NCBI GenBank assembly: GCA_029548585.1
Contig: JAKPNC010000260.1
Coordinates: forward strand, 1 to 6,829
DNA: 6,829 bases
Direction of reading: 5' to 3'
From: a bacterium
GTDB lineage: Bacteria > Ratteibacteria > UBA8468 > B48-G9 > JAFGKM01
The notes beneath the pieces are model-generated. The model was not told where the DNA came from. It saw nothing but the letters and a program-made list of their open reading frames with translations, and made no database searches. Below are positions 1 to 5,501 of this stretch, in pieces. Made by a program: the position numbers and the translations under genes. The first letter of the stretch is position 1. The number at the start of each line of letters is the position of its first letter.

Positions 1-22
1 TGGTATCGAAACACACCTTCAT
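1..22 (-). CDS. Start of a gene cut by the left edge; possibly a PIN-domain protein
   Basis: An ATG at 22-20 opens a frame reading MKVCFDT before the window ends; the base at position 1 makes the next codon begin with A. AGGTGAT directly before the ATG matches the 3' part of the extended SD sequence (AGGAGGTGAT), and a strong promoter lies about 30 bases upstream, so this is very likely a real gene start. Many PIN-domain ribonucleases (VapC-type toxins and relatives) begin with a short beta strand followed by DTN, whose Asp is the first metal-binding acid. Asn codons begin with A, so MKVCFDT(N) would fit. Seven residues cannot prove a family; the gene start is well supported, the function is a guess. 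Confidence 0.6.
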
Positions 23-50
23 ATCACCTTTTCTGTAAAGCCACAATATG

Positions 51-79
51 TTTATATCATAAAACCCAAATTCTGTCAA
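51..79 (-). promoter_or_regulatory. Sigma-70-type promoter with extended -10, for the left-edge gene
   Basis: On the minus strand the -35 box is an exact TTGACA (79-74). A 17-base spacer follows, then TATAAA (56-51; 5 of 6 matches to TATAAT). TG at 59-58 sits one base before the -10, the extended -10 arrangement. Transcription should start near 43-45, giving an untranslated leader of about 22 bases that carries the SD site for the ATG at 22. It lies 25 bases past the pcm stop codon, so the left-edge gene appears to be its own transcription unit. Confidence 0.8.
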
Positions 80-92
80 TTGTTTGTTTTTT

Positions 93-112
93 TGGGACTA
101 TTTTCAGTCCCA
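93..112 (-). other. Short stem-loop containing the pcm stop codon
   Basis: Minus-strand TGGGACT (112-106) and AGTCCCA (99-93) form a 7-bp stem with a 6-base loop. The last base pairs of the 5' arm run into the pcm TGA stop (106-104). The hairpin is followed on this strand by a run of A, not T, so it is not a standard intrinsic terminator. It could stabilise the 3' end of the mRNA or separate pcm from the promoter just downstream, but this is inference. Confidence 0.35.
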
Positions 113-739
113 GCCTTCCCTGCCCTTCAGCCTGACAAACTGGCATCCTCCGAGATTTTCCCTCTTCATCCTGCCGTTTACTTTTGTCACGAGGGTCAGT
201 TCCTGGTGATGCAAATCTCCTACGGGGATTATCATGATCCCTTTCTCTTTCAACTGCGCAAAAAGGCTATTGGGAACCGATGGACCTCCGGCAGTCACTA
301 TTATCCTTTCGTAAGGACTGTATTCCTCCCAGCCGAGCGTTCCGTCTCCAACCTTTATCCTGACATTGTACCCGAGCTTTTTCAGGAGGGTTTCTGCCTT
401 TCGCGCAAGCCGCGGCAGACTCTCTACAGAGTAAACCTTGCATCCCATCTCGGCAAGTATGGCAGACTGGTAACCGCTTCCCGTCCCGATTTCAAGGACC
501 TTCTCCCCTCCCGAGAGCCGGAGAGACAGGGTCATCAGAGCAACCATGTAAGGCTGGCTGATTGTCTGTCCCTCTCCTATCGGAAGCGGGCCGTCATCGT
601 ACGAAAAGCTCCTATCCGCAAGAGGTACGAAAAGTTCCCTGGGCACCTTGAGAAATGCATCAATGACATTCCGGTCGCTTATCCCGCGGGATATAAGCTG
701 GCTGTAAACCATCTCTTTCCTTGCTTCTTCAAAAGACAT
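104..739 (-). CDS. pcm: Protein-L-isoaspartate O-methyltransferase
   Basis: This cytosolic protein-repair enzyme transfers a methyl group from S-adenosylmethionine to L-isoaspartyl residues formed by ageing of Asn/Asp. The 211-residue length is usual for the bacterial family. Visible signatures, numbered from the chosen ATG, are the substrate-side DDGPLPIGEGQTISQPYM (about 48-65), the SAM-binding glycine loop VLEIGTGSGYQSA (81-93), an acidic end of strand 2 in VYSVE (about 102-106), GDGTLGW (131-137) and YERIIVTAG (about 143-151). The frame also offers a GTG at 745, but AGGAGG would then be only one base from the start. ATG at 739 has ideal 7-base spacing and is preferred. The gene lies 151 bases after the glycosyltransferase, same strand, with a stem-loop between, so it may be a separate unit or an attenuated last gene of the recG cluster. 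No key residue appears missing. Confidence 0.95.
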   Translation of the reverse strand: MSFEEARKEMVYSQLISRGISDRNVIDAFLKVPRELFVPLADRSFSYDDGPLPIGEGQTISQPYMVALMTLSLRLSGGEKVLEIGTGSGYQSAILAEMGCKVYSVESLPRLARKAETLLKKLGYNVRIKVGDGTLGWEEYSPYERIIVTAGGPSVPNSLFAQLKEKGIMIIPVGDLHHQELTLVTKVNGRMKRENLGGCQFVRLKGREGWD

Positions 740-746
740 GGGCACT

Positions 747-752
747 CCTCCT
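747..752 (-). promoter_or_regulatory. SD site that sets the pcm start
   Basis: AGGAGG (752-747) lies 7 bases from ATG 739 but only 1 base from the in-frame GTG 745. This favours the ATG, two codons inside the longest frame. Confidence 0.85.
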
Positions 753-758
753 TATAAA

Positions 759-793
759 ACGGCACGAATGAGATTTAAGAAGAATCATGCCGT
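759..793 (-). other. Stem-loop in the leader of pcm
   Basis: Minus-strand ACGGCATGA (793-785) pairs with TCGTGCCGT (767-759): 9 bp including one G-U pair, around a pyrimidine-rich loop of 17 bases. It is followed by TTTATAAGGAGG, so a short T run and then the pcm SD site come directly after the stem. It could be a weak terminator for the upstream recG/glycosyltransferase transcript, an mRNA processing site, or a structure affecting pcm translation. The T run is short, so I do not call it a terminator. Confidence 0.4.
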
Positions 794-890
794 AAACACG
801 CTCTGCAGGGACACTTTTAAAACTCTTTCAAAGGTCGTCAGACCAGTATAAATGCAGGATTCACTGATACATATCTCCCTAAAAAGCTTC

Positions 891-1592
891 CTATTTTTTT
901 TGCCTGCTGAACCTGAGAAGCGGAGGGAAGAGTACCGCCACAAGCATGAAAAAGAACCTTTTCGTGTCTGTAAGCGGCCTTATCTTGCTTTTCTCGTCGT
1001 CGTAAACAGTTGATATCGGCACTGACAAGATTCTGAAACCCTTCCAGGATGACTTTATCAGAAGCTCTGATTCCGTCTCGAAATGAGACGTATTGAGCCT
1101 TACCGATGTGATGACCTCCCTTTTGATAAGCCTGAAACCGCACTGGGTATCGGGGATCCACTGGCCTGCGATCCCGGATATTAGAAGGGACATGCTCATG
1201 TTGGTAAGCCTTCTCACCAGCGGCATTCCCGTTCCCTTTATCCTTCTTTTGCCCACCCAGACGGCCGCACGCCTGTTCTCCCCGTAAGATTTTAAAAAAC
1301 CCGGGATATCCCCGACGGGATGCTGGCCGTCTCCGTCCACGGTTATAACCGCGGGCAAACCCTTTTCAGCAATGTATTTGAACCCGGTCTTCAGGGCTTC
1401 TCCCTTTCCCCTGCAAATGGCGTGGGAGATAACCACAGCGCCTTTCCCTGATGCATTTTCAGCCGTCTTATCTGAAGAACCGTCATCAACAACGATAACG
1501 GTGGAAAAACTGCTTTTAAGATCTGACACGAGCCGTCCGATATTTTTCTCCTCGTTGTGGGCGGGTATGAGAACTGCTATTTCATCCTTCAT
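891..1592 (-). CDS. Family 2 glycosyltransferase, polyprenyl-phosphate mannose/glucose synthase-like
   Basis: A 233-residue GT-A fold glycosyltransferase, most like the dolichol/undecaprenyl-phosphate mannosyl- or glucosyltransferase group, which move a sugar from a nucleotide donor to a polyprenyl phosphate at the inner membrane. From the chosen start: PAHNEE (10-15), VVDDGSSD (34-41), RGKGEAL (61-67), the metal-binding VDGDGQHP (85-92), PDTQCGFRLI (147-156), FETESELLIK (171-180) and the subfamily-like DDEKSKIRPLTDTKRF (198-213). A single hydrophobic stretch near 213-227 may anchor it; there is no long C-terminal membrane domain as in ArnC/GtrB types. The frame extends 13 codons upstream to 1631 inside recG, but ATG 1592 has AAGGAG five bases before it and leads straight into the first strand. 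It overlaps the recG end by 11 bases, suggesting translational coupling. Sugar and acceptor cannot be read from sequence. Confidence 0.9.
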   Translation of the reverse strand: MKDEIAVLIPAHNEEKNIGRLVSDLKSSFSTVIVVDDGSSDKTAENASGKGAVVISHAICRGKGEALKTGFKYIAEKGLPAVITVDGDGQHPVGDIPGFLKSYGENRRAAVWVGKRRIKGTGMPLVRRLTNMSMSLLISGIAGQWIPDTQCGFRLIKREVITSVRLNTSHFETESELLIKSSWKGFRILSVPISTVYDDEKSKIRPLTDTKRFFFMLVAVLFPPLLRFSRQKK

Positions 1593-3597
1593 TGATTCTC
1601 CTTCCCAGGAATTTCTCCTGTATTTCTTCATCAGTCATTTTATCAAAGAGCTTTTCCGCCTGGTTCCTTGCGCTTTTGAGGATTTCAAGATCCCTGATGA
1701 TATTTCCTATTCTGAGCGGCGGTATGCCGTGCTGCCTGGTTCCCATCAGGTCCCCCTGACCCCTTATCTTCAGGTCTATCTCGGCTATCTCGAAACCGCT
1801 CTGGGCGTTTGCGAACTCCTCGAGCCTTTCCATGACTCCCTCTTCCGGTTCATAGACGACCAGCATGCAGTAACCCGTATCCCCGCTCCTGCCAACCCTC
1901 CCCCGTAACTGGTGAAGCTGGGCAAGGCCGAACCTTTCAGCCTGTTCTATCACTATGTATGAGGCTTCAGGCACATCTATGCCCGATTCTATCACGGTGG
2001 TTGAAACCAGCATCCTGGTCTCGCCGCTTCGAAACCCTGCCATTATTTTTTCTTTCTCAGCATGGGGTATTCTCCCGTGTATGAGAGAAACAGGGACCCC
2101 CGGAAGGCGTTTCTTTATCCGGTCGCATTCTGCAACGGCCGATTCTATATCTTCTCCGGCATCTATCGAGGGGGTCACAACGTAGCCCTGCCTGCACAGG
2201 GACGACTGGTCCTGGAGAAATGTGTAAATTTTCTCCTTCTCGTCTCTCTGGAATATGTACGTCACAACCTTCCTTTCACCCTTCGGAAGCTCTCCCATCG
2301 TGGATATGTCGAGTGCGCCGTACAGGGTCATGGCAACGCTCCTTGGGATGGGTGTGGCGCTCATGACCATGTAATGAGGGTTCTTTCCTTTCTGCTTCAG
2401 CATCTCCCTCTGCCCGACCCCGAACTTGTGCTGTTCGTCAACTACAACCATCCCGAGGTTTTTGAAAAGGAGCTTTTCCGTGAGGATAGAATGGGTTCCC
2501 ACGACAACGCCGGTTGAGCCTTCTTCAAGGCTCTTTCTTATGTTCTCCTTATCCTTTTCGGGCATCTGCCCGAGAAGTATCGATATGTTTATGTTCTGCC
2601 TGAGGAAGAATTCCTGCCAGTTGAGGTAATGCTGTTCCGCGAGGATCTCGGTTGGCGCCAGAAGCGCCGCCTGGCCTCCTGCCCTGGCAATTATCCAGAG
2701 GGCAAAGACCGCCACGACGGTTTTTCCGGAACCTACCTCGCCGTGGATGAGCCTACGGATCGATTTCCCGTCATTTATATCCGAGATTATCTCTTCCATC
2801 ACGGTCTTCTGGGGCTTTGTCAGTTTAAAAGGGAGAAAGGATTCGAATATCTTTACCAGGCCCCTGTCCATCACCGTGGAGATCCCCGCGGGCAGGGACT
2901 GCTCGGCTTTCTTGTTCAGCAGGAGATTGAGCTGGAGCATGAAGAACTCCCTGAAGATCAGGTAATTCCTGGCTTTCTCGAGGTTCATGTCAGATAGGGG
3001 AAAATGTATATTCTGTATGGCAAACCTGATATTTGAAAGTCCGAGATCCTGCCTCTCGGAGAGCGGAAACATCTCGACGGGCATCTCCCTCAACGAGGCC
3101 AGTACGATCTTTACCAGCTTCCTCATGTATTTCTGGGTCAGGCTGCCCGAAAGGGAATAGAGGGGAAGAAGCCAGTCCCTCCTTCCTGGATGGTCTTCCT
3201 CGTAAAGCGGGTTTGAAACCTGGAAGGCCCCCTTGTACAGGTCGATCCTCCCGTGCACGAAAAACTGGCTGCCGGGAAGGAAGACATCCTTCAGGTAAGG
3301 CTGGTTGAAGAAAACAAGCGGAAGGATACCGCTGCCGTCCGAAATGATGACCTTCAGGTATGATACCCTCGGCCTTATGTTCCTCTCCTCCCTGCCAAGG
3401 ACATTGCCTTTCACGGAGGCGGTCTCAAACGGGACAAGCGCCGATATCTTTTTGAAATTACGCAGGTCGAGATACCTTCTCGGGTAGAAAAAAAGAATAT
3501 CTTCAGTTCTTCCCAACCCGAGCTTTTCAAGGTCTTTTTCGCGTTTCTTCCCCACGGAAATCAACTGGGAAAGAGGGGTATCGAGGTTCAATTCCAT
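1582..3597 (-). CDS. recG: ATP-dependent DNA helicase RecG
   Basis: RecG is a monomeric double-stranded DNA translocase that reverses stalled replication forks and branch-migrates Holliday junctions. The 671 residues cover the whole family. An N-terminal wedge region with an OB-fold occupies roughly 1-230 (VSYLKVIISDGSG at 78-90 lies in it). The superfamily 2 motor follows: Walker A GEVGSGKT (286-293), APTEILAEQH (314-323), DEQHKFG (387-393), SATPIPRS (413-420), TTVIESGIDVPEAS (533-546) and QLRGRVGRSG (563-572). The RecG-specific GQGDLMGTRQHG (613-624) marks the translocation motif. The ATG at 3597 lacks a strong SD (only AGAAG about 10 bases upstream) but matches the expected N-terminus. It lies 33 bases after the uncharacterised gene and overlaps the glycosyltransferase gene downstream. 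It appears intact. Confidence 0.98.
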   Translation of the reverse strand: MELNLDTPLSQLISVGKKREKDLEKLGLGRTEDILFFYPRRYLDLRNFKKISALVPFETASVKGNVLGREERNIRPRVSYLKVIISDGSGILPLVFFNQPYLKDVFLPGSQFFVHGRIDLYKGAFQVSNPLYEEDHPGRRDWLLPLYSLSGSLTQKYMRKLVKIVLASLREMPVEMFPLSERQDLGLSNIRFAIQNIHFPLSDMNLEKARNYLIFREFFMLQLNLLLNKKAEQSLPAGISTVMDRGLVKIFESFLPFKLTKPQKTVMEEIISDINDGKSIRRLIHGEVGSGKTVVAVFALWIIARAGGQAALLAPTEILAEQHYLNWQEFFLRQNINISILLGQMPEKDKENIRKSLEEGSTGVVVGTHSILTEKLLFKNLGMVVVDEQHKFGVGQREMLKQKGKNPHYMVMSATPIPRSVAMTLYGALDISTMGELPKGERKVVTYIFQRDEKEKIYTFLQDQSSLCRQGYVVTPSIDAGEDIESAVAECDRIKKRLPGVPVSLIHGRIPHAEKEKIMAGFRSGETRMLVSTTVIESGIDVPEASYIVIEQAERFGLAQLHQLRGRVGRSGDTGYCMLVVYEPEEGVMERLEEFANAQSGFEIAEIDLKIRGQGDLMGTRQHGIPPLRIGNIIRDLEILKSARNQAEKLFDKMTDEEIQEKFLGRRINEG
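1598..1603 (-). promoter_or_regulatory. SD site for the glycosyltransferase inside the recG 3' end
   Basis: AAGGAG (1603-1598) lies within the last recG codons, five bases before the glycosyltransferase ATG at 1592. Ribosomes finishing recG at 1582 therefore stop just past the next start, the usual layout for coupled translation. It supports ATG 1592 over the longer frame. Confidence 0.75.
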
Positions 3598-3630
3598 TTG
3601 ACGAAATCTTCTTTCTCAGGAGTCATACCG

Positions 3631-4164
3631 TCAAAACGGCAGATTCTGTTCTTCTTCGGCAAAGAACCTGTAAAATTTAAGTATCCTCAGGACCTCGTTT
3701 ACCGAAGACTGGTAGACATGCCTTGACTCTATTTTGTTTATGAGGCCCGAAACTATGGAAGGAAAGGTGATCGCCCGGTCTATCCCCCTGGCCTTCATTA
3801 TATCCTCGCTCTTCTTCCTCAGGTCATCAGAGGCAGGAAAGGCAGGTATTACGAGTATTCTAATGAAAGGTTCTTCCAGGAAAGATTTCCTGGCAAGCTG
3901 TACGTTCTCCTCACTTGCGAAATCAAATATCTCGGGATTCTTCTGAAGGACTCCGGGCGTAAATTTCATAGTGTGCCAGGATACAACCCTGACCATCCCG
4001 TTATCTATCCCGGATACGGAATCAGCCGACAGAACGAACCTTTCAGAAAGGCTTTCTTCTTTCTTCAGGCTGTTCTTTACCAGAAGGATATCGTCGTTGT
4101 GCAGAACGAAAAAACCGTTTGCGGTGAAAAATTCCCTGACAATCTCAATGCTTGCCTGGCTCAT
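3631..4164 (-). CDS. Uncharacterised protein encoded between prepilin peptidase and recG
   Basis: I do not recognise a named family. The 177-residue product has no signal peptide or membrane segment and looks like a soluble alpha/beta protein. A helix-strand opening (SIEIVREFFTANGFFVLHND, about 5-24) is followed by strands at VLSADS (44-49), VRVVSW (58-63) and IRILVIPAF (101-109), then the helical tail VNEVLRILKFYRFFAEEEQN. A conserved-looking VVSWHTMKFTPGVL lies at about 60-73. This order is loosely like proteins of the PD-(D/E)xK nuclease-like superfamily, but no clear D...ExK triad is visible, so this is only a weak structural guess. The longest frame begins with TTG at 4179; ATG 4164 has GGGAG four bases upstream and is preferred. 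It lies 31 bases after the prepilin peptidase and 33 before recG, so it is probably co-transcribed with both. Confidence 0.8.
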   Translation of the reverse strand: MSQASIEIVREFFTANGFFVLHNDDILLVKNSLKKEESLSERFVLSADSVSGIDNGMVRVVSWHTMKFTPGVLQKNPEIFDFASEENVQLARKSFLEEPFIRILVIPAFPASDDLRKKSEDIMKARGIDRAITFPSIVSGLINKIESRHVYQSSVNEVLRILKFYRFFAEEEQNLPF

Positions 4165-4195
4165 TCTTCTCCCTTTCAATTTCTTTTAAAGAGTT

Positions 4196-4972
4196 TCAGT
4201 TGATGAAGAAACCCATGAAAGTCATGCCTTTATAGAAGAGAGAGATAAGCGCTCCCAGGCCCAGGTAAGGGCCGAACGGCACGTAATCCTCGATGCTCTT
4301 TTTCTTGCACGCAATAAGCGAGAGGCTGATAACCGTACCGAGAAGGGAAGCGAAAAATATCGTCAGAAAAATGCTTTTCCAGCCGAGGAAGGCCCCTATC
4401 ATGGCAAGGAGCTTGACATCCCCGCCCCCCATGGCATCCTTCCGGAACAAGAGTTTTCCAAAAAGGCTCAGGGCAACGAGAAGGACTGCTCCGAGCAGGA
4501 TGCCCGCAAACGAATAAAGCCCGCTTATCCTTGCATCCAGGTTATTATGCATGCCCGGCAGGAGGATCGAAAACATCAGGCCCAGAACGACCATGGGCAG
4601 GACTATAACGTCGGAAATGAGGAACGTGTCTATGTCTATGAATCCCACTATCAAAAGCGAGTATGCAAAAAGGGTATACACGAAGAACCTTGCATCAATG
4701 CCGAACTTGGCGTACATGGCAAGGAAAAGTATACCGGAAAGCAGTTCCACGAGGAAATACCTTCCAGAGATTTTCTTCCTGCAAAACCTGCATTTACCCC
4801 TGAGAAGGAGATAACTCAACAGGGGGATGTTATCATAAAAACGTATGGCCTTGCCGCATGACGGGCATGTCGAACCGGGGGTAACAAGGGATTTTCCCTT
4901 TGGCAATCTCAGGATAACCACGTTTGCAAAGCTTCCAAACACCAGCCCGAAAAAAAATATTATTATTCCCAT
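4196..4972 (-). CDS. pilD: Type IV prepilin peptidase / N-methyltransferase (A24 family)
   Basis: A polytopic inner-membrane aspartic protease that removes the leader of type IV prepilins or type II secretion pseudopilins; complete enzymes also N-methylate the new N-terminus. The 258 residues contain the N-terminal FGLVFGSFANVVILRLPKG (about 8-26), two zinc-type Cys pairs CPSC (36-39) and CRFC (61-64) typical of the bifunctional form, a first catalytic Asp region FIDIDTFLISD (111-121) and the second, GGGDVKLLAMIGAFLG (182-197), followed by several hydrophobic helices. Symbol by family; an orthologous role (pilD, gspO, comC) cannot be separated. No pilin gene is nearby. Upstream in-frame starts at 5083 (TTG) and 5020 (ATG) lack SD sites and add residues the family does not have. 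ATG 4972 also has no SD but sits exactly where transcription from the promoter at 4980-5008 should begin, suggesting a leaderless mRNA. Confidence 0.93.
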   Translation of the reverse strand: MGIIIFFFGLVFGSFANVVILRLPKGKSLVTPGSTCPSCGKAIRFYDNIPLLSYLLLRGKCRFCRKKISGRYFLVELLSGILFLAMYAKFGIDARFFVYTLFAYSLLIVGFIDIDTFLISDVIVLPMVVLGLMFSILLPGMHNNLDARISGLYSFAGILLGAVLLVALSLFGKLLFRKDAMGGGDVKLLAMIGAFLGWKSIFLTIFFASLLGTVISLSLIACKKKSIEDYVPFGPYLGLGALISLFYKGMTFMGFFIN

Positions 4973-4979
4973 GGTTACA

Positions 4980-5008
4980 ATGATATACCATAAGGGGATA
5001 TAAGTCAA
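4980..5008 (-). promoter_or_regulatory. Sigma-70-type promoter for the prepilin peptidase-recG cluster
   Basis: On the minus strand TTGACT (5008-5003) and TATCAT (4985-4980) are separated by exactly 17 bases; each matches consensus at 5 of 6 positions. Seven bases separate the -10 from ATG 4972, so the first transcribed base should be at or within a base or two of the A of that ATG. The promoter would lie inside the coding region if either upstream start were used, another argument for the short form. Confidence 0.7.
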
Positions 5009-5088
5009 CGGGCATGTCATCAATGACCCAGTAAGCCCATCCTTCCCAAAAGGCAACCATACCTCTGCCTGCTGATTGATCAAGCGTG

Positions 5089-5155
5089 AAAAAATGTAAA
5101 AGGCTGCGGCAAGGCAATAATATTGTTTTCCATTGACTCACGGAAACCAGCCTTT
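5089..5155 (-). other. Stem-loop followed by a T run, upstream of the prepilin peptidase promoter
   Basis: Minus-strand AAAGGCTG (5155-5148) pairs perfectly with CAGCCTTT (5106-5099). Inside, GTTTCC (5147-5142) can pair with GGAAAAC with one bulged A (about 5131-5125). After the outer stem comes TACA and then six T (5094-5089), so it has the outline of an intrinsic terminator or attenuator with a long, structured loop. No gene is visible upstream on this strand, so what it would terminate is unclear. It could also block minus-strand antisense transcription coming from the tRNA region. The rest of 5009-5220 shows no convincing gene. Confidence 0.35.
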
Positions 5156-5220
5156 CTTCATTCACACCTGGAGATTCCGCATGTGAGAATGATCAGTTCT
5201 CTCCCCTTCACGTCCTCATG

Positions 5221-5249
5221 TTGACGGAAAAGTCCTCAGGGAGTAAAAT
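5221..5249 (+). promoter_or_regulatory. Promoter of tRNA-Pro
   Basis: TTGACG (5221-5226), a 17-base spacer and TAAAAT (5244-5249) form a good sigma-70-type promoter, each box 5 of 6. Initiation near 5256 would leave about 18 bases before the mature tRNA 5' end at 5274, to be removed by RNase P. The bases after the -10 are A/T-rich, not the G/C-rich discriminator typical of stringently controlled stable-RNA promoters. Confidence 0.75.
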
Positions 5250-5273
5250 ATTCTTCTTTGCGAGAAGTGTTTG

Positions 5274-5348
5274 CGGGGCGTAGCGCAGTCCGGTTAGCGC
5301 GCATGGTTTGGGACCATGAGGTCCTCGGTTCGAATCCGAGCGCCCCGA
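5274..5348 (+). tRNA. tRNA-Pro, anticodon TGG
   Basis: A complete 75-base cloverleaf. The acceptor stem CGGGGCG/CGCCCCG is a perfect 7 bp, the D stem is GCGC/GCGC, the anticodon stem is CATGG/CCATG with loop TTTGGGA (anticodon 5309-5311), and the T arm is CTCGG-TTCGAAT-CCGAG. The discriminator is A5348. The acceptor begins with C1, as usual for bacterial tRNA-Pro. CCA is not encoded (ACT follows the stem), so it must be added enzymatically. Confidence 0.98.
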
Positions 5349-5363
5349 CTTTATGCTTTACAA

Positions 5364-5391
5364 TTGACATATGCTGTTTTATCGTTATAAT
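5364..5391 (+). promoter_or_regulatory. Consensus promoter of tRNA-Lys
   Basis: TTGACA (5364-5369) and TATAAT (5386-5391) are both exact consensus, with a 16-base spacer, in the 61 bases between the two tRNA genes. Initiation near 5398 would give a precursor with about 12 extra 5' bases. tRNA-Lys therefore need not depend on readthrough from tRNA-Pro. Confidence 0.85.
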
Positions 5392-5409
5392 TAATAGGGT
5401 ATCAACAAC

Positions 5410-5482
5410 GGGCCGCTAGCTCATCTGGTAGAGCACCGCCCTTTTAAGGCGGGCGCGGCAGGTTCGAGTCCTGCGCGGCCTA
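5410..5482 (+). tRNA. tRNA-Lys, anticodon TTT
   Basis: A complete 73-base cloverleaf. The acceptor is GGGCCGC/GCGGCCT, whose outermost pair is G1-U72 wobble, not G-C. The D stem is GCTC/GAGC, the anticodon stem CCGCC/GGCGG with loop CTTTTAA (anticodon 5443-5445), and the T arm GCAGG-TTCGAGT-CCTGC. The discriminator A5482 is the expected base for Lys. CCA is not encoded. It reads both Lys codons by wobble. Confidence 0.97.
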
Positions 5483-5501
5483 CTACCGCTTGATTTCATG
5501 C

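Noticed and set aside
80..757. 225-codon plus-strand frame opposite pcm
   Set aside because: It is the antisense shadow of pcm; motifs are clear only on the minus strand.
845..850. TATACT as a -10 box for pcm on the minus strand
   Set aside because: No acceptable -35 hexamer is found 16-18 bases upstream and there is no extended -10.
838..1161. 107-codon minus-strand frame opposite register to the glycosyltransferase gene
   Set aside because: It lies mostly within the well-supported glycosyltransferase gene in another frame and the peptide shows no domain; also no SD at its start.
3588..3626. 12-codon minus-strand frame (MTPEKEDFVKWN) ending across the recG start, with a small CCGT/ACGG hairpin just before it
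   Set aside because: No SD site precedes it and such short overlapping frames arise easily by chance; a coupling role for recG, which has a weak SD itself, is possible but unsupported.
5106..5132. Short matches between this region and the palindrome at 5502-5584 (GCGGCAAGG inverted, TTGTTTTCCA direct)
   Set aside because: The matches are 9-10 bases, in inconsistent relative orientation and spacing, so a second copy of the element is not supported.
4833..5165. 110-codon minus-strand frame covering the region upstream of the prepilin peptidase
   Set aside because: Its second half overlaps the peptidase N-terminus in another frame, the sequence has low-quality composition (many W, C, H) with no family resemblance, and it runs through the predicted promoter.
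5120..5185. Cobalamin-riboswitch-like fragments on the minus strand (CCAGGTGTGAAT, then GTGAGTC)
   Set aside because: The indispensable core around CCCGCAAC and the later GACCTGCC block are missing, so the resemblance is only to short pieces.
5185..5201. GAGAA/TTCTC inverted repeat about 20 bases before the tRNA-Pro promoter
   Set aside because: Only 5-bp arms with a 7-base centre; too weak to call an operator.
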